From contig CABIYE010000015.1 of the NCBI GenBank assembly GCA_902362865.1, positions 1 to 64,000 of the forward strand: a DNA stretch of 64,000 nt, given 5' to 3'. The notes beneath the pieces were generated by a model. The model was given only the letters and a program-made list of their open reading frames with translations. It made no database searches and was not told where the DNA came from. Origin of the DNA: Clostridiaceae bacterium (lineage in GTDB: Bacteria; Bacillota; Clostridia; Lachnospirales; Lachnospiraceae). Shown in pieces: positions 55,836 through 63,204 of this stretch (the stretch's first letter is position 1; every line of letters begins with the position of its first letter). The position numbers and the translations under genes are program-made.

Positions 55836-56144
55836 ATGGTTTGGAAACACGGGATTTTTGATTTTAGCATTGATCAGGTTATCTATTTTATACCAAGAAA
55901 TTTTGGAGAAAAACTTAATTCGTTTACGATAACAGTCAACATGAGTTTTGATTCACCATCGTTTGATATGGAATTGAGAGAAATCGGCCATGTTAAAAAG
56001 GAAAGAGGTGTTTCTGAACATATTCTTAAATATCACAGGAAAATAGAAAAGGATGATTGTGTTAAGTATTTTTTTAAAATTGATAAAGAATGTATTAATA
56101 TGGACAATGTTTATTACATATTTATAAAGCCAAGAAAAAAATAG
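55836..56144 (+). CDS. Hypothetical protein
   Basis: The 102-residue product has no transmembrane segment and no motif I know. It starts MVWKHGIFDFSIDQVIYF and ends basic (YIFIKPRKK). The ATG at 55836 follows a weak GTGGGA site. It lies 75 bases after the hairpin RNA, so its transcription may be linked to it. Base use is AT-rich, unlike the capEFG genes upstream. Confidence 0.45.
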   Translation: MVWKHGIFDFSIDQVIYFIPRNFGEKLNSFTITVNMSFDSPSFDMELREIGHVKKERGVSEHILKYHRKIEKDDCVKYFFKIDKECINMDNVYYIFIKPRKK

Positions 56145-56271
56145 TACAAAACCCGTAACAAGGAGAAATACCGGGCAGAGCATGAGCACAGATAATCGAG
56201 AGTAGAAAAAAATACATATAAATGATATAATCGAAAAAATCTGTCGAAAGTGGGAACAGAAAAAGGGTTCT

Positions 56272-56696
56272 AATGACAAGATTCAGATTTTTGAAAGTCA
56301 GCAAATACGTACTGCTTGGAATGATGACAAGAAGAATGGTATTTTTCAGTTCAGGATGTTGTGGCAGTTTTGACAGATAGTGTCGATCCCAAACAATACA
56401 TCAAAAAGATGCGTACCCGCGATCTAGAACTTTCCTCCAACTGGGGTACAATTTGTACCCCAGTTGAAATGACCGCTGCTGATGGAAAACGAAGAAAAAT
56501 CCAGGCAGCCAATGTAGAAGGTATCCTGCGAATCATTCAGTCGATTCCATCTCCCAAAGCAGAACCCTTTAAGCTATGGATGGCACAGGTAGGCAGAGAG
56601 CGTATCGAAGAAACCATTGACCCGGAGCTGATCATAGACCGGGCGCTCGAAACCTATAGAGAACGTGAGGCTGCATTTTGTGCAGTCTGGTGTTGA
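56272..56696 (+). pseudogene. BRO-N domain (phage antirepressor-like) gene with a frameshift
   Basis: The N-terminus reads KIQIFESQQIRTAWNDDK in one frame. The next base pairs need a one-base shift near 56325 to continue as EEWYFSVQDVVAVLTDSV, and then the long frame LELSSNWGTICTPVEMTA and RRKIQAANVEGILRIIQSI follows. This is the BRO-N fold of phage-type antirepressors. The frame ends early, in CAVWC at 56696, without the usual C-terminal domain, and no start codon precedes KIQIF. It is a remnant, probably of a phage or an integrative element. Confidence 0.65.
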
Positions 56697-56754
56697 ATGA
56701 TACAATAAGAATACAGAGTTACATAAAGATGGTATAGCGGAAGAAGGAAAAAGC

Positions 56755-57483
56755 ATGGATAAAAAGAATGTTATTAGCCACGCAATTGACATAATTGTTC
56801 TGGCACAGGAACCGAATCCTTTGTCATGCATCAAACTGGCGAACAATATGATTACGGCAGAGGATCCAATATCAGAGTTAGTCTATAATATGGCAAAGTC
56901 TGAACTTTCGGTAGCAGAAGGGATTATGGCGAACTTTGTTTACGAAGGGGATAAGAATGGTGCGATTCATCGAATCCTGACGCATCTGGAGACGGCAGCG
57001 AAGATGGCGATTGATTATTACAAGAAGAAAAATAACGCAGAAAATCCAATTAATTTTATGAATCCCTGGTTTTTAACTGAGAAAGGGAAGACAGTGCATG
57101 GTGATATTGTCAGGATACAGTATTATCAATGTGTTTTACATACATTGCTGGGAAGTGATTCTGAATGTATTGTTCGGCTGCTTCAGCAGATACCGCTATA
57201 TACGGACTATCAGTTTGGCATGTATACGGATGCGGTTTCCAGATTATTTGATACAGAAGAGTGGGAGAATATTCTTATTTACAGAAAATATTACTTTATA
57301 GAAAATATGTGCTGCGCGGCGGATATGATAGATCGTATGCCTTATCTCTTCCCAGGATCTACGCTGATTAATGATGGATGTCTGAAACGGTTGCAAAGGT
57401 TTTTGGAGACGCGGGTGGATGCAGGGTTGGCGAAGGTCATTGTGGAGCAGAGATTGAACATGAATGTGAGAAATTACATATAA
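56755..57483 (+). CDS. Hypothetical helical protein
   Basis: The 242-residue product is mainly alpha-helical and acidic, with no transmembrane segment. Regularly spaced helices (for example ISELVYNMAKSELSVAEGIM and VHGDIVRIQYYQCVLHTLLG) suggest a TPR-like or all-helical adaptor. I do not recognise a family. It starts after a GGAAGAAGGAA site 58 bases past the BRO remnant. A TTCGACA Spo0A-type box lies 103 bases after its end. Confidence 0.45.
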   Translation: MDKKNVISHAIDIIVLAQEPNPLSCIKLANNMITAEDPISELVYNMAKSELSVAEGIMANFVYEGDKNGAIHRILTHLETAAKMAIDYYKKKNNAENPINFMNPWFLTEKGKTVHGDIVRIQYYQCVLHTLLGSDSECIVRLLQQIPLYTDYQFGMYTDAVSRLFDTEEWENILIYRKYYFIENMCCAADMIDRMPYLFPGSTLINDGCLKRLQRFLETRVDAGLAKVIVEQRLNMNVRNYI

Positions 57484-57711
57484 TTCACAGTATGTTGCTT
57501 TTAGTAAGATTCTGGTGGTTGACATTTTGATTATGCAATGCTAAACTAAGAATTACCAAAGAGTCTGAACTATATTTTGATATATTTCGACATTTCTTTT
57601 TTATTTTATGATAATATATACTTAAGATAGACGTCGATTTTTGTATCTGCTTCGTATTATAGGATGCCTGGTGCTATAATAAATACGAATGAGAAGCAGG
57701 AGTGTATCTAT

Positions 57712-58311
57712 ATGGGGCAGATGATTTATTTTGATATGTACAGAAGAGAAGAAGGTGATACGATGTGTAAGGTACTGGAGAAAATACATAATAAGACGGC
57801 AGAAGAGTTATTGAAAGAATACGATGTTTATGATTCACTCCCAATTGATTTGGAGAAGCTGGTTACATCCATAGGATTATCTGTGTTGCCTGTTGACTTT
57901 ACACTTTTGGAGGAGGCGCTAAATAAAAAAGATATCCTTGGTCTGGTACTTACATCGGGAAATGATGCGGCTATTTTTTACAGAAAGACAGATTCTGTTA
58001 ATAGAAAAAGATTTACAATAGCACATGAATTGGCGCATTGTTGTCATTTGGATCCGGCAACCACAGAACCACATATTGAGTATAGAATTGATGAAGATAA
58101 AAAAGATGAATTCGAGAGAAAAATGGATATATTTGCAGGTGAATTGCTGATTCCATTCAAAAAGCTGAAGGAAGTATATATGTCTTTGGAAATACCGGCT
58201 TCAGCTGTTTTGGCTAAAATATTTAATGTGTCAGTTTCTGTAATGGAGGCAAGACTCAACTATTTAAAAATTTCCCATTACAATAACAAAGGAATCCCTG
58301 TGACGTATTAA
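57712..58311 (+). CDS. ImmA/IrrE-family metallopeptidase with an intact zinc motif
   Basis: The 199-residue protein has the HEXXH zinc-peptidase motif as IAHELAHCC (His105-Glu106-His109) and the Glu-bearing helix FERKMDIFAGELLIP, the normal ImmA/IrrE pattern. The ATG at 57712 has AGGAG nine bases upstream; a later ATG at 57763 is possible. Members cleave repressors that guard mobile elements or stress genes. It is 24 bases before a two-TM membrane gene, and the pair may be a regulator and effector unit. No XRE repressor is found in the window, so its target is unknown. Confidence 0.8.
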   Translation: MGQMIYFDMYRREEGDTMCKVLEKIHNKTAEELLKEYDVYDSLPIDLEKLVTSIGLSVLPVDFTLLEEALNKKDILGLVLTSGNDAAIFYRKTDSVNRKRFTIAHELAHCCHLDPATTEPHIEYRIDEDKKDEFERKMDIFAGELLIPFKKLKEVYMSLEIPASAVLAKIFNVSVSVMEARLNYLKISHYNNKGIPVTY

Positions 58312-58335
58312 TGTATAACAGGTGGAAGGTATGAG

Positions 58336-58857
58336 ATGGCAGATATATTGAGTGGTAGTCAGAAGGAAGAAAAAGATAACGCGGCCATGAATTTAAGCAA
58401 TGTTATAAATTCTTTAGAGATAACTGTTCCTGAAAAGCAGAAAGTAGAAATTGAAAAGGATGAAAAGAGTGATCCGAATAGTATTGATGTGATAGAGATG
58501 AATGTACTTTTTGAGATGAAAAGCTATATTTATCAAAAGGTTCTTGGACCGGAATTGCAGGAAAATGAATCGTTAAAACGTGAACAGAAAAAAGCATTAA
58601 TGAACAATATTTTTAAAATATTAAAGTGGCAATTTATATTTACTTATGTGTTCGTTACAGTTCTTTTGGCTGCGGTTTTGTTTTCGGCCTTTTTAAAGAT
58701 AGAGGCGAGTACAATTAGTACAATAATAAAGTTTATTCAATTTTATATTACCTCTATTGTTGTTGAGTTGATTTCCATTCTCTTTTTTATAGTGAAAAGT
58801 GTATTTGATAAATCAATTGTTGAGTTATTTAGGAATTTTGACAGAGAGAAGAAATAA
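58336..58857 (+). CDS. Two-TM membrane protein paired with an ImmA/IrrE peptidase
   Basis: The 173-residue protein has a hydrophilic, acidic N-terminal half (about 1-95) and two transmembrane helices (IFTYVFVTVLLAAVLFSAFL and FYITSIVVELISILFFIV) near 97-150, ending in a short basic tail. The layout is like small membrane effectors of toxin or defence units. It starts 24 bases after the peptidase gene and has no other close neighbour. It may be the effector that the peptidase controls; this is inferred. Confidence 0.5.
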   Translation: MADILSGSQKEEKDNAAMNLSNVINSLEITVPEKQKVEIEKDEKSDPNSIDVIEMNVLFEMKSYIYQKVLGPELQENESLKREQKKALMNNIFKILKWQFIFTYVFVTVLLAAVLFSAFLKIEASTISTIIKFIQFYITSIVVELISILFFIVKSVFDKSIVELFRNFDREKK

Positions 58858-58950
58858 TCTATAAACATCCATCTCGGTTTTGTATTTACAAGGCTAAGAT
58901 GGATTCGTTTTAATAAAAGCAGTGTAATATTTTGGAAAGGATTTGAGTAT

Positions 58951-59496
58951 ATGAAAATAGCAGTATTATTTCCGGGTATCGGATATACCTGTGACAAGCC
59001 GCTTCTCTATTATGCGGGGAAATTGGCGGCGGAACATGATTATAATGTGCGGCCGGTGGCTTATGGGAAATTTCCTTCCGGTGTTAAGGGAAATCGTGAG
59101 AAAATGGAGCAGTCTTTTTATAGTGCGCTGCAGCAGGCAGAGGAGATTTTGAAGGACGTGCGCTGGCAGGATTATGAAGATATTTTATTTATTTCCAAGA
59201 GTGTCGGGACGATTGTCGCCGCCTGCTATAAGCAAAAATATCAAATTAAGGCGCGAAGTATTTCCTTTACGCCCTTGGAAGATACCTTTTCCTTTGCGTC
59301 TGGTGAGGGGATTATGTTTCATGGAACTGCTGATCCATGGGTAAAGGACAGCAAAAAGATATATGAAGGCTGTGAGAAAATCGGGCAGCCGCTCTATGTC
59401 ATTGAGAATGCCAATCATTCTCTGGAGACTGGCGATGTGGCGGAGGACCTTGTTAATCTGGCAAAGATTATGAGGTGGGTAGAAGAATATATATGA
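58951..59496 (+). CDS. Alpha/beta hydrolase-fold protein
   Basis: The 181-residue protein starts IAVLFPGIGYTCDKPLLYYA. It has a nucleophile-elbow-like strand LFISKSVGT with Ser, an acidic residue in FHGTADPWV, and His in IENANHSLE, the usual order of the catalytic triad. Natural substrates are unknown. The next gene remnant begins in its stop region (see 59492). Confidence 0.75.
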   Translation: MKIAVLFPGIGYTCDKPLLYYAGKLAAEHDYNVRPVAYGKFPSGVKGNREKMEQSFYSALQQAEEILKDVRWQDYEDILFISKSVGTIVAACYKQKYQIKARSISFTPLEDTFSFASGEGIMFHGTADPWVKDSKKIYEGCEKIGQPLYVIENANHSLETGDVAEDLVNLAKIMRWVEEYI

Positions 59497-59637
59497 TTTT
59501 GGAGATGATTGGATATTCAGCATTACAGTATCAAAGATCAGTGAAGCAGGGGAGAGTTTTGAGCCGCGCATAGTCAAATCCAAGGGCATATTCAGCAGTA
59601 TCCAGACTATGATGAAGAGGAATGTGACTATGAATAA
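59492..59637 (+). pseudogene. Fragment of a plasmid pRiA4b ORF-3-like gene
   Basis: The frame reads YDFGDDWIFSITVSKIS, then GESFEPRIVKSKG, matching the pRiA4b ORF-3 domain. It must shift frame near 59590 to end in QQYPDYDEEECDYE and stop at 59637. Only about 48 residues of the C-terminal part remain. It begins inside the end of the hydrolase gene, so a deletion joined the two. Confidence 0.55.
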
Positions 59638-59774
59638 AAATGAGTGATGCTATGAGTTTACGAAAGGTATTTTAACCAGGGAGGAGACGATTACCAGACT
59701 GATTTGTAAACAGATGTCCATGTTTGATGTTCGGTTATAAAAGTGACAAAATTATCTCTCATTTTTCTCAAAAA

Positions 59775-59806
59775 ATCGACAAAAAATTCAAATAATATGG
59801 TAAAAT
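59775..59806 (+). promoter_or_regulatory. Promoter with a Spo0A-like box, copy 2
   Basis: ATCGACA (59775-59781), the reverse of a TGTCGAT box with one mismatch to the 0A consensus, precedes TAAAAT (59801-59806). It matches the layout at 55665-55695. Confidence 0.35.
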
Positions 59807-59811
59807 AATGG

Positions 59812-59872
59812 TGGCTAATCAAGGTAAGGAAACAGGGGAATAAGGTTCCCTGGTTTTTCTTGCCTTTTTTTC
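59812..59872 (+). ncRNA. Small hairpin RNA or attenuator, copy 2
   Basis: GGCTAATCAAGGTAAGGAAACA is shared exactly with copy 1. The outer stem (59821-59832 with about 59853-59866) and the final T run are kept. The inner arm is CAGGGGAA/TTCCCTG here and AGAAC/GTTCT in copy 1, so pairing is kept while sequence changes. The next protein starts 90 bases later, so it may be the leader of that gene. Confidence 0.55.
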
Positions 59873-59961
59873 TGCTTAAAAGCAGGCGTCGGCTATGCCG
59901 CGGCATGTTACTATCAAATATCAGTGGGGGTTCACTACCGGAGTCAATGGAGGAAGTGCGT

Positions 59962-62900
59962 ATGAAGAGATGTTCTGTGCCGACCGAGGAATGTATTCAT
60001 TCACGCCGTTGTTTTATGACGGGAGAGTATTGTTCCAAGCAGACCAACATACAGAAAGAGAGAAAAGCGCTTTATAAGAGTTATGATAATGCATGTAATG
60101 AGGAAGGCATCCAGATTACAGCATTTGTCATAATGAATTTCTCAGATATGTCAAATGTTATATATAAGTGGAAATTGAAAACTTTTATTGAATCTTTGGC
60201 AAAATATTTATACTGGGATAAAGAGGATAAGAGATTATATTGTTATGCGGATGAGCTGAAAAACCTGCCGGAGAATCTTAAACGTGTCAGGAAGATTCAG
60301 GTGATTCGCTCGGATTCGGAACCGGCATCTAATTATGTTATATGCAGCCGTATCTGCCAGCAGATGCAAATTGCTGATCTGATTGTTGTGGATGTTTCTA
60401 ATCAGAATCCGAATGTGTTTTATGAATTTGGGATGGCAGTGGCGCTTGGTAAATTGATATTGCCGGTCTGTTTTAGTGAAAGCTTTTATAAAATGGTTGT
60501 ACCCGAGAGGGTTAAGGAAAAAACGAAAAAGGAGAAAGACAAACTGGTACATCATATCGGGTGCTATCCTTGGCGGAAACGATTGTTTGAATATTATGGA
60601 ATTCGCTATCGAAGCAAGAAAACATATAATGACGAGGATAAAGTGACGAGATATCTGGAGTGTAATGTGGCAACTGCAGAGGAGAACGGATTTTCAGATT
60701 TTAAATATTCTATATTTCCGTATCACGAGCATATTGGATCGAATAATAAGACGATAGGAGAAGAAATATACGAAAGGCTTCGGAGGTCCTACAATGAAGC
60801 CGGTTCGGATGACAATACACTGGTTGTTTATACAATGGAAGGTTTTCTGAATGAGAAGCAGGCGGGAACTTGTATTATCAATTTTTATCGGGCGATAACG
60901 GCACAAATGGAATTGGAGCAATGTTTTTGCGGGGAACGTGTCGGAGTGCTTGTTCAGGAAAACAGTATTTTTGAGAATGACAAGGATGCAAAACAGGATT
61001 TGTATCTGAATTATGATGTGGGAGAAATTATCCGTATCGGATTAAACCAGGCAACCTATCTTGCATTAGTTGAGAAGATTAAGACAGAGGATTTTTTGGC
61101 AACACCAGAAGATTTGCAGAATATGGTTGCATCAGGAAATGGTATGGATGAGGATCCGGTTATTACAGAAGGGCAGAAAGAACAGATTATACGTTTTACA
61201 AAAGACCATATCCGGAATCGGGGAATGATGATTTATCCGAATTATCCGGTGTATGTAAACCGTATTAAAAACGGGCTGCAAAAAGATATTCTGGATACTC
61301 CGCTTGCCAAGGGAGATGCCGGGGAGGAAAGGATTGATTTGGATAAATTCTGGTGCCTGTATCATGTTACACTCCGGACGCTTCGCTTTACAAATGAGAT
61401 TGTGGTGGATATAAGCCAAAATTGTCTGCAGTCATTGTTCTGGCTTGGCGCAGCTCATGGTTCCGATATTTATGCAATAACGGTTTTGCATGAAGAAAGA
61501 GAAGAAGAGAGAAGGATTTCGCATGAAGGTCTAGAGAAGAAGGAGAGAAATGTATTTGATGTAGCCGGTTTGTGGGCGGCAGTGCTGCGTTCATATGACA
61601 CAGATGGATTTTCGCAGCAGCTTTCTATGGCACAGCTTGGAATTGAACGTCATTCAAGGCTGATGATAAAGAATAAAGATTTTTATGAGAAGAGTGTGCG
61701 TGAGTATTTATCATCATATTATGAAGAAACAAAAAGGAAGGACATACATGAGGTTTTTGTGGAAAAAGGAAAGGAAGAGCTGCAGGTTCTGGAGTCTTAT
61801 TATCGAAAATGTCTGTGGAATCCGATGTTAAAATATAATCGGCTGAGAATCTATCTCCCAATGATTGATGATAGAGACAGAAAGATGGATGAACCCAAAT
61901 CCTATACTGCAAAATGGGATGTTGATGCAATTTCTGTGCTGTCGCATTATTTATCTAAACGGACGGTAATAGGCGAATACTGTTTTAAATCATTAAGAGA
62001 GAAGATGTCGGAGGAGGAAAAGGAAAAGGAAGATAAGAAAGCGAGAGAGGTGAATTATATCTGTATTGGTAAGGATGCCAGACCGCGGCAGCAGCCGCTT
62101 CCCCGATATATTAAAGGAATCATTGGAAAGGCGAAAGAATATGGAGAGGGCTATAATGTGATTCATGAGCACTGTGAATGGAGGAAGGAGCAATTCTGCG
62201 AAAACCAGGATAGTAGCAGAATGGTTTCGCGCCAGTATAAAGGATTTGCTGAAATAAACAAAAAAGAAGACGGATTTGTTCAGAGTGACAAAGGATTTTT
62301 TATGCAGCAGGCAGGCGCTAAATGTGCGGATTGCAAGGAGAAAGCAGAAGATAGAGCAGGGAAAAATAATTTGTTTTTTGATAAAAATGTACCGAAGGAG
62401 TGTGTGCTTGAAGGAAATGCACATGATCAGTTGGGGCAGTTGATTTTGTGGAGGGATAACAGTGAGAATTCTGACAGAAATTATTTCCGTGTGAGCATTA
62501 TCGGGAGTTCCGGCCCGGCAACCTATGGATTGGCGACGCTTCTTGTAGATTATGAACAGAAAGAAGAGATTTTCCATATAAAAAAGGAAGATGGTGAGAA
62601 ATGGAATCTGCTATGTAGGCTTCAGAAGAAAATTCGGAAGAAGCTGATGCATGTGATTTTGGTGCAGATGAAGAAGAAATTGGATGGGATAGATTTTCGT
62701 TCGCAGCAGAATGGCAAAAAAATTAACGATAAAGAGCAAAAAGACAGATATATAAGTCTGGTTCTATATGCGGTATCGTTATATTTGAGTACCGTGTTTT
62801 ACCGCTATTTTCTACCTTTCTTATCGAAAACAGACATTAAGCGTATCCATAACGGCGTCCGCACATATATAAGTTCTATGATGGCTGCCAAAATCAGTCC

Positions 62901-63204
62901 TTTTGTATTGAAATATCCGCAGGATGGGGATACGAGATATAACAGTTCTATTTCGGAAAAGAATGTTATGGAAGTGGCAGACGAGGTTCCGAAGATAATA
63001 TTAAATGTGATGCAGAGTTTCAGAGGCGTAGAGGCCTTTTACAAGATTAAAGTAAAGGCGGAGCCTTTTGGAAGTGAAGATAAAGAACAGGAACGGGATA
63101 TCCGTGAAGTACTGAGCGTAGAGGAATTAGGAGAAGAGGCGGATGTAAATTGTCTATTTACTTCTATTGACAAAGGAGAAAAAAAGGATGAAAAAACAGA
63201 TTAA
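59962..63204 (+). CDS. Large protein with nucleoside deoxyribosyltransferase/TIR-like domains (candidate NAD+-using signal maker)
   Basis: The protein is 1080 residues from the ATG at 59962 (GGAGGAA upstream). The N-terminus is Cys-rich (CSVPTEECIHSRRCFMTGEYC). Residues about 45-190 form a nucleoside 2-deoxyribosyltransferase/TIR-like fold: ITAFVIMNFSDMSNV, then IADLIVVDVSNQNPNVFYEF, with Glu155 at the catalytic place. A second, weaker copy lies at about 470-515 (EIVVDISQNCLQSLFWLGAA), and its Glu is replaced. The C-terminal 500 residues include a strand-rich block RVSIIGSSGPATYGLATLLV and a hydrophobic segment. The last 17 bases overlap a TM-macro protein gene. Together they resemble a type II Thoeris-like pair in which this protein would make a nucleotide signal. 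Confidence 0.7.
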   Translation: MKRCSVPTEECIHSRRCFMTGEYCSKQTNIQKERKALYKSYDNACNEEGIQITAFVIMNFSDMSNVIYKWKLKTFIESLAKYLYWDKEDKRLYCYADELKNLPENLKRVRKIQVIRSDSEPASNYVICSRICQQMQIADLIVVDVSNQNPNVFYEFGMAVALGKLILPVCFSESFYKMVVPERVKEKTKKEKDKLVHHIGCYPWRKRLFEYYGIRYRSKKTYNDEDKVTRYLECNVATAEENGFSDFKYSIFPYHEHIGSNNKTIGEEIYERLRRSYNEAGSDDNTLVVYTMEGFLNEKQAGTCIINFYRAITAQMELEQCFCGERVGVLVQENSIFENDKDAKQDLYLNYDVGEIIRIGLNQATYLALVEKIKTEDFLATPEDLQNMVASGNGMDEDPVITEGQKEQIIRFTKDHIRNRGMMIYPNYPVYVNRIKNGLQKDILDTPLAKGDAGEERIDLDKFWCLYHVTLRTLRFTNEIVVDISQNCLQSLFWLGAAHGSDIYAITVLHEEREEERRISHEGLEKKERNVFDVAGLWAAVLRSYDTDGFSQQLSMAQLGIERHSRLMIKNKDFYEKSVREYLSSYYEETKRKDIHEVFVEKGKEELQVLESYYRKCLWNPMLKYNRLRIYLPMIDDRDRKMDEPKSYTAKWDVDAISVLSHYLSKRTVIGEYCFKSLREKMSEEEKEKEDKKAREVNYICIGKDARPRQQPLPRYIKGIIGKAKEYGEGYNVIHEHCEWRKEQFCENQDSSRMVSRQYKGFAEINKKEDGFVQSDKGFFMQQAGAKCADCKEKAEDRAGKNNLFFDKNVPKECVLEGNAHDQLGQLILWRDNSENSDRNYFRVSIIGSSGPATYGLATLLVDYEQKEEIFHIKKEDGEKWNLLCRLQKKIRKKLMHVILVQMKKKLDGIDFRSQQNGKKINDKEQKDRYISLVLYAVSLYLSTVFYRYFLPFLSKTDIKRIHNGVRTYISSMMAAKISPFVLKYPQDGDTRYNSSISEKNVMEVADEVPKIILNVMQSFRGVEAFYKIKVKAEPFGSEDKEQERDIREVLSVEELGEEADVNCLFTSIDKGEKKDEKTD

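Noticed and set aside
59641-59760. Open piece reading KGILTREETITRLICKQM and a stop
   Set aside because: It could be a gene tail, but without a start or family match it is not reported as a feature.
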